Source: Streptomonospora mangrovi
GTDB lineage: Bacteria > Actinomycetota > Actinomycetes > Streptosporangiales > Streptosporangiaceae
Length of the DNA stretch: 64,000 nucleotides
Assembly (NCBI RefSeq): GCF_027604915.1
Contig: NZ_JAJAQC010000013.1
Location: 18,415 to 82,414 of the forward strand
Direction: 5' to 3'
Numbering within the stretch: position 1 is the first letter of the stretch; each line of letters begins with the position of its first letter. The notes under the pieces were generated by a model. It was not told where the DNA came from and ran no database searches. It saw nothing but the letters and a program-made list of their open reading frames with translations. The position numbers and the translations under genes were made by a program. Positions 27,493 to 36,727 of this stretch are shown piece by piece.

Positions 27493-28434
27493 ATGCGCTA
27501 TGCCTATCTCGGCCCCGAGGGCACGTTCACCGAGGCCGCCCTGCGCGCGCTCATGCCCGACGCGCCCGAGGCCGACCTCGTGGCCTACCCCGGGGTCGAC
27601 TCCGTGTTCGCGGCCATCCGCCGCGGCGAGGTCTCCGGCGGTGTCGTGCCGCTGGAGAACTCCCTGGAGGGCGGCGTCAGCGCCACCATGGCCGAGCTGA
27701 TCAACGGCGACCCGCTGCTGATCGCCGCCGAGACCGCGATCCCGGTGCGGTTCACCCTCTTCGCCCGCGAGGGCACCTCCCTGGCCGACGTCAAGCGGGT
27801 GGCCACCCACCCCCACGCCCACGCCCAGTGCCGGGGCTGGCTGGCGCGCCACCTGCCCGACGCCGAGGTCTGCACCGTCTCCTCCACCGCCGCCGCCGCC
27901 CAGGCGGTGGCCGAACCCGGCGCGCCCTACGACGCCGCCGTCTGCGCGCGGGTGGCCGGCGAGCGCTACCGGCTGCACGCCCTCGCCGAGGACATCGGCG
28001 ACCGCTCCGACACCGCCACCCGGTTCATCCAGCTCGTGCGCCCCCGGCCGCTGCCCGAGCCCACCGGCGCCGACCGCACATCGCTCGTGGCGTTCCTGGC
28101 CGACGACCACCCCGGCGCGCTGATCGAGCTGCTCCAGCAGTTCGCCGTGCGCGGGGTCAACCTCACCCGCCTGGAGTCCCGCCCCACCGGCGACGGCCTG
28201 GGCCGCTACTGCTTCTGCCTCGACGCCGACGGCCACGTCGCCGACCCCGCCGTGGGCGAGGCGCTGATGGGCCTGCGCCGCATCTGCAAGGAGGTCCGCT
28301 TCCTCGGCAGCTACCCGCGGGCCGACCTCGGCACCGAGCTGAGCCCGTTCCTGCCCGCGCGCGGCACCACCAGCGCCGACTTCTACGAGGCCGAGCGCTG
28401 GCTGGCCCGCGTCCGCGCGGGCGAACCCGGCTGA
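27493..28434 (+). CDS. pheA: Prephenate dehydratase
   Basis: 313 residues. The prephenate dehydratase domain (1-~185) begins MRYAYLGPEGTFTEAAL and has VPLENSLEGGV and the catalytic-region SDTATRFIQL. A C-terminal ACT domain at about 195-275 (ALIELLQQFAVRGVNLTRLE) mediates phenylalanine feedback. It converts prephenate to phenylpyruvate in Phe synthesis. There is no fused chorismate mutase, as expected in Actinobacteria. It is followed by serS, a conserved neighbour pair in streptomycetes. Confidence 0.95.
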   Translation: MRYAYLGPEGTFTEAALRALMPDAPEADLVAYPGVDSVFAAIRRGEVSGGVVPLENSLEGGVSATMAELINGDPLLIAAETAIPVRFTLFAREGTSLADVKRVATHPHAHAQCRGWLARHLPDAEVCTVSSTAAAAQAVAEPGAPYDAAVCARVAGERYRLHALAEDIGDRSDTATRFIQLVRPRPLPEPTGADRTSLVAFLADDHPGALIELLQQFAVRGVNLTRLESRPTGDGLGRYCFCLDADGHVADPAVGEALMGLRRICKEVRFLGSYPRADLGTELSPFLPARGTTSADFYEAERWLARVRAGEPG

Positions 28435-28444
28435 GCCCGGGCCG

Positions 28445-28732
28445 CTACCCCGGCGCCGCGCCGCCGGCCGCCCGGCCCCGCTCCAAGGCGTTGGCCAGTT
28501 CGCGGCGCAGCGCCCGCTCCAGCGCCACGTCGTCGGGGCACACGTAGACCACCTGCTCCAGCGCGGCCAGGATCTCGGCCGCCGTCATGGCGCCGAGCGC
28601 CTTCATCGGCCAGGGCAGCGCCGCGGCGGCCGGCGCCGCCGCGCGGGCGGCGGTGCGCACGGCGTGCCCAGCGGCCGCGGGGGTCACGGTGGGCACAGTG
28701 CGTACGGGGGGCACAGTGTTCGCAGTGGTCAC
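28445..28732 (-). CDS. Small hypothetical Ala-rich protein
   Basis: 95 residues from GTG 28732, with a GGGAG ribosome-binding site; the upstream ATG at 28813 lacks one. The N-terminal half is Val/Thr/Ala-rich and low complexity. The C-terminal half forms predicted helices (AAEILAALEQVVYVCPDDVALERALRRELANALERG). It lies between pheA and serS on the opposite strand. No family recognised. Confidence 0.55.
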   Translation of the reverse strand: MTTANTVPPVRTVPTVTPAAAGHAVRTAARAAAPAAAALPWPMKALGAMTAAEILAALEQVVYVCPDDVALERALRRELANALERGRAAGGAAPG

Positions 28733-28928
28733 GCTCTCCCACTCCCTGCCTTCGTCGTGAGGGCGCCGGGCGCCGCGGACCGCGCCCGCCGCGGCGCCCG
28801 CCGGTGGTGACACGGCGCCGCGGCCCGGTCATGACGCGAAACCGCGGAGGTTTTTCCGCGCCGGGTGCGCGGCGCGACGGCTGGGGAAAGCGGATGTCGG
28901 TGCGCGCGAACCCCGGTAGCCTGCAACC

Positions 28929-30194
28929 GTGATCGACCTTCGTGCTCTCCGAGACTCACCCGACCGCCTGCGTGCCTCGCAGCGCGTCCGCGGCGAAGAC
29001 GACGCCGTCGTGGACCGCCTGCTCGACCTCGACTCCCGGCACCGCGCCGCCCTCACCCGCTTCGAGGGCCTGCGCGCCGAGCAGAAGAGCGTCGGCAAGT
29101 CGGTGTCCGCCGCCGCACCCGAGGAGCGCGAGTCCCTGCTGTCCCGCGCCAAGGAGCTGGCCGCCGAGGTCAAGCGGGCCGAGGCCGAGGCCGGCGAGCT
29201 GTCGGCCGACCTCGACCGCCTGCTGCGCGAGGTCCCCAACATCGTCGAGGACGACACCCCGGTCGGCGGGGTGGACGACTTCGTCGTGGTCGAGGAGGTC
29301 GGCACCCCCCGCGAGTTCGACTTCACCCCGCGCGACCACCTGGAACTCGGCGAACTCCTCGGCGCCATCGACACCGACCGCGGCGCCAAGGTCTCGGGCG
29401 CGCGGTTCTACTTCCTCACCGGGGTCGGCGCCCAGCTCGAACTCGGCCTGCTCAACATGGCCATGCAGCAGGCCGCGGCCAACGGCTTCACCCCGATGAT
29501 CCCGCCGGTGCTGGTCAAGCCCGAGACCATGGAGGGCACCGGGTTCCTCGGCGCCCACGCCGACGAGGTCTACCGCCTGGAGGCCGACGACCTCTACCTG
29601 GTGGGCACCTCCGAGGTCCCCCTGGCCGGCTACCACGCCGGCGAGATCCTGGCCGCCGAATCCCTGCCCACCCGCTACATCGGGTGGTCGCCGTGCTTCC
29701 GCCGCGAGGCCGGGTCCTACGGCAAGGACACCCGGGGCATCATCCGCGTGCACCAGTTCAACAAGGTCGAGATGTTCGTCTACGCCCATCCCGACCACGC
29801 CCACGAGGAGCACCTGCGGCTGCTCGCCTGGGAGCGCGAGATGCTCGACAAGCTCGAACTCCCCTACCGGGTGGTCGACATCGCCGGCGGCGACCTCGGC
29901 GCCAGCGCCGCGCGCAAGTACGACTGCGAGGCGTGGGTGCCCACCCAGGGCCGCTACCGCGAGCTGACCTCCACCTCCAACTGCACCGACTTCCAGGCGC
30001 GCCGGCTCAACATCCGCTTCCGCGACGACTCCGGCAAGCCCCGCCACGCCGCCACGCTCAACGGCACGCTGGCCACCACCCGGTGGATCGTCGCCCTGCT
30101 GGAGAACCACCAGCGCGCCGACGGCTCGGTCGTGCTGCCCGAGGCGCTGCGCCCCTTCGTCGGCCGCGACGTCCTCGAACCCGTCAAGAAGTAG
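28929..30194 (+). CDS. serS: Seryl-tRNA synthetase
   Basis: 421 residues from GTG 28929. The N-terminal antiparallel coiled-coil tRNA-binding arm (about 30-105) is clear. The class II catalytic core has the serine/ATP site [15 protein letters not shown], motif 2 [20 protein letters not shown] and motif 3 region [19 protein letters not shown]. It charges tRNA-Ser; a tRNA-Ser(TGA) lies 5 kb downstream. Length is typical. Confidence 0.97.
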   Translation: MIDLRALRDSPDRLRASQRVRGEDDAVVDRLLDLDSRHRAALTRFEGLRAEQKSVGKSVSAAAPEERESLLSRAKELAAEVKRAEAEAGELSADLDRLLREVPNIVEDDTPVGGVDDFVVVEEVGTPREFDFTPRDHLELGELLGAIDTDRGAKVSGARFYFLTGVGAQLELGLLNMAMQQAAANGFTPMIPPVLVKPETMEGTGFLGAHADEVYRLEADDLYLVGTSEVPLAGYHAGEILAAESLPTRYIGWSPCFRREAGSYGKDTRGIIRVHQFNKVEMFVYAHPDHAHEEHLRLLAWEREMLDKLELPYRVVDIAGGDLGASAARKYDCEAWVPTQGRYRELTSTSNCTDFQARRLNIRFRDDSGKPRHAATLNGTLATTRWIVALLENHQRADGSVVLPEALRPFVGRDVLEPVKK

Positions 30195-30327
30195 GCCCGG
30201 CCGCGTGCGGGCCGCGCGGCGGGGGGGGGGGGGGGGGCCCCCCCCCCCCCCCCCCCCCCACGCAGGGGGCCCCCCCCCCCCGCCCCCCCGTCAAGAAGTA
30301 GGCCCGGCCGCGTGCGGGCCGCGCGGC
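30180..30327. repeat. 41-bp direct duplication around G17/C22 homopolymers
   Basis: The 41 bases spanning the last serS codons and downstream flank (30180-30220) recur identically at 30287-30327. They are separated by 17 G, 22 C and further C runs. The natural serS terminator follows the second copy. The structure most resembles a polymerase-slippage or assembly artefact, not biology. Confidence 0.7.
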
Positions 30328-30354
30328 GCGGCGGGGCGTGCGCCCCGCCGCGCC
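30325..30354. terminator. Bidirectional terminator serS/bpa
   Basis: Perfect 14-base arms (GGCGCGGCGGGGCG at 30325-30338 and its complement at 30341-30354) lie between the convergent serS and bpa stops. Confidence 0.65.
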
Positions 30355-30361
30355 CGGCTCC

Positions 30362-30889
30362 CTACAGGTAGGGGCCCGACCCGCCGCGGCCCTCCTGCTC
30401 CTGGGCGGCCACCATGCCGGCCGGCAGCGCCTTGCGCATGTTCTCCAGTTGAGCGCGGGCGGCCATCTGCTGGGCGAACAGGGTGGTCTGGATCCCGTGG
30501 AACAGCCCCTCCAGCCAGCCCACCAACTGCGCCTGGGCGATCCGCAGCTCGGCGTCGCTGGGGGTGCCGTCCTCGGTGAACGGCAGGGTCAGCCGCTCCA
30601 GCTCCTCCACCAGCTCCGGCGCCAGGCCGTCCTCCAGTTCCTTGATGGAGTTGGTGTGGATCTCGCGCAGCCGCACCCGGCTGGCCTCGTCCAGCGGCGC
30701 GGCCTTCACCTCGTCCAGGAGCTGGCGGATCATGCTGCCGATCCGCATGACCTTGGCCGGCTGCTCGACCATCTCGTTGAGCGGCCGCTGGCCCGGCCCG
30801 TCCTCGCCCTGGGAGTCGTCGGCGCCCGGGGCGCCGCCCGCGCCCACGACGAGCACCTGCGGCTGCTGTTCCTCGTTGAAGTCGTTCAT
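30362..30889 (-). CDS. bpa: Bacterial proteasome activator Bpa/PafE
   Basis: 175 residues. The DUF2587 core is a four-helix bundle with conserved blocks KVMRIGSMIRQLLDEVKAAP, SRVRLREIHTNSIKELE and LRIAQAQLVGWLEGLFHGIQ. The C-terminus ends in GSGPYL, matching the Gly-Gln-Tyr-Leu-type tail that docks into the 20S proteasome and opens its gate. It stimulates ATP-independent degradation of unfolded substrates such as HspR. An acidic disordered N-terminus is present. Confidence 0.93.
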   Translation of the reverse strand: MNDFNEEQQPQVLVVGAGGAPGADDSQGEDGPGQRPLNEMVEQPAKVMRIGSMIRQLLDEVKAAPLDEASRVRLREIHTNSIKELEDGLAPELVEELERLTLPFTEDGTPSDAELRIAQAQLVGWLEGLFHGIQTTLFAQQMAARAQLENMRKALPAGMVAAQEQEGRGGSGPYL

Positions 30890-30969
30890 GAGTCCTCACC
30901 TTGCGGCGTGATGTTCGGGGGACCGTCCCCGCGGGCGGGGGCGCACCGGAGGTCCCGGCGGTCCGGCGG

Positions 30970-31953
30970 TCAGCGGGTCAGCACGATCTTGCCGACGTGC
31001 GCGCTGGACTCCATGATGCGGTGCGCCTCTGCGGCGCGCGGCAGCGGCAGCGTCTGATCCACGATAGGCCGGATCGTGCCCGCCGCGACCAGCGGCCACA
31101 CGTGCTCGACCACGCCCGCCGCGATCTCCGCCTTCTCCGCGGCCGGGCGCGAGCGCAGCGTGGTGGCGTGCACCGACAGGCGCTTGACCAGCATCCGGCC
31201 GAGGTCGAGTTCGGCCGAGCGCCCGCCCATCAGCCCGATGACGGTGAGCCGGCCGTTGACGGCCAGGGAGCGCACGTTCTGCTCCAGGTAGGAGCCGCCC
31301 ATGATGTCGAGGATGACGTCGGCGCCGGCGCCGCCCGTCTCCTCCTTCACCCGCGCGGCGAAGTCCTCCTCGCGGTAGTTGATCCCGACGTCGGCGCCGA
31401 GTTCGCGGCAGCGCGCGAGCTTGTCGGCGCTGCCGGCGGTGGTGATGACGCGGGCGCCGCGCGCGTGGGCGAGCTGGATCGCGAAGGTGCCGATCCCGCT
31501 GCCGCCGCCGTGGACCAGCAGGGTCTCGCCCTCGCGCAGGTTGCCGATCATGAACACGTTGGACCACACCGTGCACGCGACCTCGGGCAGCGCCGCCGCC
31601 GACACCAGGTCCACGCCCTCGGGCACGGGCAGCAGTTGGCCCACCGGCACGGCGACGCGCTCGGCGTAGCCGCCGCCGGCGAGCAGCGCGCAGACGGGGT
31701 CGCCCACCGACCAGCCGGAGCCGGCGGTGTCGGGCCCCAGTTCGGCGATGTGTCCCGAGCACTCCAGCCCCGGGTACTCCGGCGCTCCGGGCGGCGGCGG
31801 GTAGTTGCCTTGGCGCTGGTTGACGTCGGCCCTGTTGACGGCGGTCGCGGTGACCTCGACGACGGCCTCGCCGGGGCCGGGCACCGGGTCGGGGACCTCG
31901 GACCAGGTGAGGACGTCGGGGGCGCCGGGTTCGCTGATGACGATCGCGTGCAT
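30970..31953 (-). CDS. NAD(P)H quinone oxidoreductase (MDR superfamily, zinc-independent)
   Basis: 327 residues. An N-terminal GroES-like domain (with NRADVNQRQGNYPPPPGAP) is followed by a Rossmann domain with the glycine motif VHGGGSGIGTFAIQLA. The protein resembles TP53I3/PIG3-type quinone oxidoreductases: it lacks the zinc ligands of alcohol dehydrogenases and ends in HVGKIVLTR. It probably reduces quinones with NADPH. It is divergent from the MinD-like gene. Confidence 0.92.
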   Translation of the reverse strand: MHAIVISEPGAPDVLTWSEVPDPVPGPGEAVVEVTATAVNRADVNQRQGNYPPPPGAPEYPGLECSGHIAELGPDTAGSGWSVGDPVCALLAGGGYAERVAVPVGQLLPVPEGVDLVSAAALPEVACTVWSNVFMIGNLREGETLLVHGGGSGIGTFAIQLAHARGARVITTAGSADKLARCRELGADVGINYREEDFAARVKEETGGAGADVILDIMGGSYLEQNVRSLAVNGRLTVIGLMGGRSAELDLGRMLVKRLSVHATTLRSRPAAEKAEIAAGVVEHVWPLVAAGTIRPIVDQTLPLPRAAEAHRIMESSAHVGKIVLTR

Positions 31954-32142
31954 GCCTGCACGCTACCCACCCCGCCCCCGCCCCGACCGTGCCGCCCGGG
32001 GCGGGCCGGCGCCGGGCACGCGGCGCTCTCCGGCGGTGAGCCGGTTTTGGCGCCGGTTCATATCTTTGTTGACGGAGGGGAGAATAATCGTGAGTCCGGG
32101 TCTGGTCTGCCGGTTCCCCCAGGGAGCAGATCAGGCGGCAGC

Positions 32143-32164
32143 GATCGGACATCGATCGGACATC
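32143..32164. promoter_or_regulatory. Perfect 11-bp tandem repeat in the leader of the MinD-like gene
   Basis: GATCGGACATC occurs twice head to tail (32143-32153, 32154-32164), about 37 bp before the TTG start. An 11-bp period is one helical turn and typical of winged-helix or response-regulator binding sites. An AT-richer promoter-like patch (TTGTTGACGG, then GAATAATCG) lies about 70 bp upstream. Confidence 0.45.
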
Positions 32165-32200
32165 GCGCACCTGAGCAAGCGTCTCTTGAGGAGAACCGCG

Positions 32201-35200
32201 TTGGCACACCGAGAGCACGACGGTTCGGAGCATGCCGGCACGCGTGCGTGGGACAGGGGGCACGACCAGGGCGCCGAGCGCGACCCTCGGCACGTCGCGG
32301 AGCCGGATCCCTCTCCGGCCGACCAGTGGTTCGGCGAAGCCGCCCTCCCCCCGCCGCCGCCCTACGCCATCGACGAAGGCGCCGTCCCCCCGCCGCCCTA
32401 CGCCGTCGAGGGCGCGGGAGCGTTCGACGGCCCGCAGGCTCCGCGGCCGCACGACCCCCACGGCCGGCAGCAGCCCCCGCCGCCCGCGCCCGAGCCCTAC
32501 GGCTGCGGGCCCTCGGCCGAGCAGCAGGGGACGCCGCCCGGCTACGACCCCCGCACCGGCTACCCCCCGGCCCCGGTGCCCGAGCAGCCCGGGTACGGCC
32601 CTCCGGCCGACCCGCCGCCCGCCGAACCCCCCGCCCCCCACGGGCGCGAGGGCTTCGGCTGGCACCAGCCGCCGGCCGCGCACCCCGGCGACCCCCGGCC
32701 GCCCGAGCCGCCGGCCCCGCCGCGCCCGATCGCCCCCGAGCGGCAGGCGCCGCCCGTGGCGTTCAACGGCCGCCCCATGCGGCCCGCCTCGCCCGGCCCG
32801 GTGCCGGGCACGCCCACCACCGGCCGCCCCTTCACGCCCGCCGCCGGCGCCCCGCCCGAGGCGCCGCAGCACCCGCAGGCCGGCAGCGACCCGGTCGCCG
32901 TCCCGCTCCCGCCGCCGCCGGCCGCCGAGCCGCCCTCGGTCGCCGAGCCGGAGCCGCCCGCGCCGGCGCTGGGCGGCGAGTCCGTCCACGGCACCGGCGC
33001 GCCGCACGAGGACCCCCGCCCGCCGGCGGACGGCGCCGACGACTCCACCCTGCTGCTCGGCGACGCGGAGGCGGACCGCCCGGCCGCCGACCCCGGCCCG
33101 CCCGCCGAGGGGGCGTGGCAGCCGCCCGCCGCCGAATGGGCGACTCCGGCGCCCGAGGACTCCGCCCGCGCGGGCGTGGACCCCGCCCCGGCCGCCGAAC
33201 CCGCCGACCGCGGCCGGCCCGCCGAACCCGCCGAACCCGCCGATCCGGGCGCGGCCGAGTACACGGTGCCGTGGACCCCGCCCGAGGAGAGCGGCCGGCC
33301 CGCCGACACCGCAGCCGACGCGCCGGCCGCCGAGAGCGCGCCCGCGCCCTCCGCCGGCGAGGCCGCCCCGCCGCCCCCCGCCACGGCGTGGGAGCCGCCG
33401 GGCGGAGGCGCCGAGCCCTTCAGCGCGCCCGAGCCGCCCGCCGCGCCCAGCGGCCCCCGGCTCAACGGCCTGCACCACACCTCCGGCCCCGGCCGCCCCG
33501 GCCCGCTATCGGGGTGGGAGCCGCCCGAGCGGCTCCCGGAGCACGCCGACGCGGCCGGCCCCTCCGGCGACGACGGCCCGGCGTGGACCTCCGCCGAACC
33601 CGTCGGCCCCCCGCCCGAGGACGACCCGCCCGCCGCCGGCCCGGCCCCGGCCGTGGGCGACGGCCCCGGCCGACCGCCGCGCGTGCGCTCCACCGAGCCG
33701 CCCGCCGCCGAGGCCGCCCCCGCCCGGCCGCCCGAGGAGGTCCCCGAACCCGAGCAACTGCCGCCGCTGCCGCCGAGTGCCGCCCGGCCCGGCGCGGCCG
33801 CGCCGCCTCCGCCCGACCCCGGCCCGCCGGCCTGGGCTCCGCCTCCGACCGCGCACACCGGTCCGCAGGCCGCCCCGCCCGCACCCGGCCCCGCGTCCGA
33901 CGGCGGCACCCCGCCGCCGCCCGAGGCGTGGTCGCCCGACTCCGGGTACGCCGTGCCCGAGCCGCCCGACCCGCGCGGGAGCGCACCGGTGCCGCCCCCG
34001 CCGTCGGAGTGGGGCGCCGACCCCGCCGCGCGGCGCCCGGCCACCGGGCCGCAGACCGGCGGCGCGCCGGCCTACGGCCCGCCCACCGGCGCCAACCCCG
34101 CCTACGACCCCTACCGGGGTCCGGGCGCGGGCGCCCCGGCCTACGGGCCTCCGGCGGGCCGGCCGCACACCGGTCCCGCCGCGCGCCCCGCCACCGGCCC
34201 CCACCCCGCCCCCCAGCAGCCGTTCCAGTACCACGCCCACCTGGCCGGCGACGCCGCGCACGGCGCCGAGCCCGGGCAGGCCGGGCGGCCCGAGACCGCT
34301 GACGACCTGCGGGCCGAGACCCTGGTCGGCGACCGGCGGCGCGGGCCCAGTTCGGGCTGGCGCAAGATGCTGCACACGGCGACGTTCGGCCTGGTCGACG
34401 TGGGGGAGTCGGCGGCAGAGCAGCGCCGCGCCGAGCTGACCGCGCGCGCCCGCACCCACGTGGCCGGCGGCCACCACCGCGTGGCCGTGCTCAGCCTCAA
34501 GGGCGGGGTCGGCAAGACCACCACGACCGTGGGCCTGGGCTCCACGCTGGCCTCGCTGCGCGGCGACCGCGTGCTGGCCGTGGACGCCAACCCCGACCGG
34601 GGAACCCTGTCGGACAAGGTCCGGCTGGAGACCGCGGCCACCATCCGCGACCTGCTCAACGAGAAGGACTCCATCACCCGCTACGCCGACATCCGGGGGT
34701 TCACCTCCCAGGCGGTCAGCCGGCTGGAGATCCTCGCCTCCGACCGCGACCCGGCGGTCTCCGAGGCGTTCAGCGAGCAGGACTACCGCGAGGTCTCCTG
34801 GCTGCTGGAGCACTACTACTCCATCTGCCTCACCGACTGCGGCACCGGGCTGCTGCACTCGGCCATGCGCGGGGTGCTGGGCCTGGCCGACCAGGTGGTG
34901 CTGGTCAGCTCCGCCTCGGTCGACGGCGCGCGCAGCGCCAGCGCCACCCTGGACTGGCTGGAGGCCCACCAGTACGGCTCGCTGGTGCGCGGCGCGGTGG
35001 TGGTGCTGTCGATGGTGCGCACCGGAAAGAGCGCGGTCGACCTCGACCGGCTGGAGCAGCACTTCGCCAGCCGCTGCCGCGCGGTGGTGCGGGTGCCCTG
35101 GGACGCCCACCTGGAGGAGGGCGCCGAGATCGACCTGGACCGGCTGGCCCCGGCCACCCGCGACGCCTACCTCCAGTTGGCGGCGACGGTGGGCGAGGCG

Positions 35201-35218
35201 TTCGCCTGGCCGCGCTGA
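32201..35218 (+). CDS. MinD/ParA-type ATPase with very long Pro-rich N-terminus
   Basis: 1005 residues from TTG 32201, preceded by GAGGAG at 7-bp spacing; the frame is open further upstream without coding character. Residues ~30-690 are low-complexity Pro/Ala/Glu/Gly and probably disordered. The C-terminal ~240 residues form a MinD-like ATPase with Walker A LKGGVGKTTTTVGLGSTL (about 765-782), VLAVDANPDRG and a late SICLTDCGTGL. The layout is like EspI/MinD-like proteins of type VII secretion loci, but no ESX genes are here. It may position or energise an unknown machinery. Confidence 0.85.
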   Translation: MAHREHDGSEHAGTRAWDRGHDQGAERDPRHVAEPDPSPADQWFGEAALPPPPPYAIDEGAVPPPPYAVEGAGAFDGPQAPRPHDPHGRQQPPPPAPEPYGCGPSAEQQGTPPGYDPRTGYPPAPVPEQPGYGPPADPPPAEPPAPHGREGFGWHQPPAAHPGDPRPPEPPAPPRPIAPERQAPPVAFNGRPMRPASPGPVPGTPTTGRPFTPAAGAPPEAPQHPQAGSDPVAVPLPPPPAAEPPSVAEPEPPAPALGGESVHGTGAPHEDPRPPADGADDSTLLLGDAEADRPAADPGPPAEGAWQPPAAEWATPAPEDSARAGVDPAPAAEPADRGRPAEPAEPADPGAAEYTVPWTPPEESGRPADTAADAPAAESAPAPSAGEAAPPPPATAWEPPGGGAEPFSAPEPPAAPSGPRLNGLHHTSGPGRPGPLSGWEPPERLPEHADAAGPSGDDGPAWTSAEPVGPPPEDDPPAAGPAPAVGDGPGRPPRVRSTEPPAAEAAPARPPEEVPEPEQLPPLPPSAARPGAAAPPPPDPGPPAWAPPPTAHTGPQAAPPAPGPASDGGTPPPPEAWSPDSGYAVPEPPDPRGSAPVPPPPSEWGADPAARRPATGPQTGGAPAYGPPTGANPAYDPYRGPGAGAPAYGPPAGRPHTGPAARPATGPHPAPQQPFQYHAHLAGDAAHGAEPGQAGRPETADDLRAETLVGDRRRGPSSGWRKMLHTATFGLVDVGESAAEQRRAELTARARTHVAGGHHRVAVLSLKGGVGKTTTTVGLGSTLASLRGDRVLAVDANPDRGTLSDKVRLETAATIRDLLNEKDSITRYADIRGFTSQAVSRLEILASDRDPAVSEAFSEQDYREVSWLLEHYYSICLTDCGTGLLHSAMRGVLGLADQVVLVSSASVDGARSASATLDWLEAHQYGSLVRGAVVVLSMVRTGKSAVDLDRLEQHFASRCRAVVRVPWDAHLEEGAEIDLDRLAPATRDAYLQLAATVGEAFAWPR

Positions 35219-35231
35219 CGCGGCGCCCAAC

Positions 35232-35261
35232 CCGCCCGCCGGCCCCGCGGCCGGCGGGCGG
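35232..35261 (+). terminator. Terminator after the MinD-like gene
   Basis: A perfect 13-bp stem (CCGCCCGCCGGCC at 35232-35244 and its complement at 35249-35261) with a CCGC loop lies 14 bp beyond the stop codon. Confidence 0.65.
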
Positions 35262-35304
35262 CCGCGCGCCGGGGACGCCGGCGCGGCGGGGGTGGGGGGA
35301 AGTG

Positions 35305-35393
35305 CGGAGGGTGTGGGATTCGAACCCACGAGACCCCGTTAGGGATCTTGTGCTTTTCAAGAGCACTGCACTCGGCCGCTATGCGAACCCTCC
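35305..35393 (-). tRNA. tRNA-Ser (anticodon TGA)
   Basis: 89 nt on the minus strand. Acceptor GGAGGGT (5' at 35393) pairs with ACCCTCC, with G as discriminator at 35305. The anticodon stem GTGCT/AGCAC encloses CTTGAAA, giving TGA. A long type II variable arm (GATCCCTAACGGGGTC) and the T-loop GGGTTCGAATCCC confirm tRNA-Ser. CCA is not encoded. Confidence 0.95.
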
Positions 35394-35667
35394 CGTGCGG
35401 CCGCCCGCGCGGTAGGGGCGGGCGGCGCAACCGGGGCACAGCATAGCGCAGCGCCCCGCGCCGCCCCGGCCGCGCGGCGGGCCGGCAGCAGGTGGGCCGG
35501 GGCGTGGGCGGCGGCCGGGCCGCCCGGGGCGCGCGGTGCAAACGATGCCGCACTTTGCGTGCCCGTCCGACTGCGGTAACGGATACGCGCAGGCCACGGC
35601 GGTGCCGCTCGTACCCGGCGGGCCGGGAGCGTTGCCAGTGGATTCGGCGGTGCATACCATCGTCGGC

Positions 35668-36711
35668 ATGGCGCCTGCTGAGCATCCGCGGATGAGCGAC
35701 GTCGCCGAACGCGCCGGTGTCTCCCTGTCCACCGTGTCGCGGGCGCTGCGCGGCGCGCCCGGGGTGGCGCCGGCGGTGCGCGAGAACGTCCTGCGCGCGG
35801 CCGCCGAACTCTCCTACGTGGTCTCGCGCGGCGCCTCCAGCCTGGTCACCGGCCGCACCGGGCGGGTGGCGGTGCTGGTGCCCTTCCTCCAGCCGTGGTT
35901 CTTCGGGGTGGCGCTGGCCGGCATGAACACCCGGCTGCGCGCGGCCGAGCTGGACATGCTCGTCTACCAGGTCGGCGACGTCGAGGAGCTGGACGGCTAT
36001 GTGCGCTCGCTGCCGCTGCGCAGCAACGTCGACTGCGTGGTGGCGGTGTCGCTCGACCTCGACGAGGGCGAGATCAAGCAGTTGGACGAACTCGGCCTGC
36101 CCGTGGTCTTTTGCAGCCAGCGCGTCGAGGGCCGCCCCAGCGTCTTCATCGACAACACCGAGGCCGCCTACGGCGCCACCCGCCACCTGCTCAATCTGGG
36201 CCACACCCGCGTCGCCTACATCCACACCCGCGACCAGACCGGATTCTCCTGGAGCTCCCAGGAGCGGCGCCGGGGCTATGAGCGGGCCATGGCCGAGGCC
36301 GGCGCCGAGCCGTTCGTGGTCAGCGAGCGGCCCGGCCACGACGGCGGCGCGCTGGCCATGGGCCGGCTGCTGTCGGTGTCGCACCCGCCCACCGCCGTGT
36401 TCGCCGAGTCCGACGACGTCGCCATGGGCGCGCTGCGGGTGCTGCGGCGCTCGCGGCTGGGGATCCCTGAGGCCATCTCGGTGATCGGCTTCGACGGCAG
36501 CGACTTCGCCGAGCTGCTGGACCTCACCACGGTGGCCCAGCCGGTGTTCGAGATGGGCGTGCGCGCCGCCGAGCTGGCCGCCGACATCGTCGCGGCGGGC
36601 CGGCCCAGCACCGCCCAGGTCGAGCTGCCCACCACGCTCCTGGTCCGCCAGTCGACCGCCGCGCCGCGCCGCTCCCGCAACCTCACGGTCCGCGCCGCGC
36701 CGCAGTCCTGA
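35668..36711 (+). CDS. LacI-family transcriptional regulator
   Basis: About 347 residues from ATG 35668; ATG 35692 (MSDVAERAGVS) is a shorter alternative and neither has a strong ribosome-binding site. The N-terminal LacI helix-turn-helix reads SDVAERAGVSLSTVSRALRG, with a hinge at AAELSYVVSRGASSL. A periplasmic-binding-protein-like sugar domain follows (RVAVLVPFLQPWFFGVALAG; VIGFDGSDFAELLDLTTV). No sugar transporter or catabolic operon is adjacent, so its target is unclear. It is convergent with the antiporter. Confidence 0.92.
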   Translation: MAPAEHPRMSDVAERAGVSLSTVSRALRGAPGVAPAVRENVLRAAAELSYVVSRGASSLVTGRTGRVAVLVPFLQPWFFGVALAGMNTRLRAAELDMLVYQVGDVEELDGYVRSLPLRSNVDCVVAVSLDLDEGEIKQLDELGLPVVFCSQRVEGRPSVFIDNTEAAYGATRHLLNLGHTRVAYIHTRDQTGFSWSSQERRRGYERAMAEAGAEPFVVSERPGHDGGALAMGRLLSVSHPPTAVFAESDDVAMGALRVLRRSRLGIPEAISVIGFDGSDFAELLDLTTVAQPVFEMGVRAAELAADIVAAGRPSTAQVELPTTLLVRQSTAAPRRSRNLTVRAAPQS

Positions 36712-36727
36712 GGTGCGCCGCCGGCCC

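Noticed and set aside
32560..34044. Ser/Gly-rich 494-residue minus-strand frame opposite the Pro-rich MinD-like head
   Set aside because: Complement of Pro/Ala/Glu codons necessarily reads Gly/Ser/Ala; no start or domain support.
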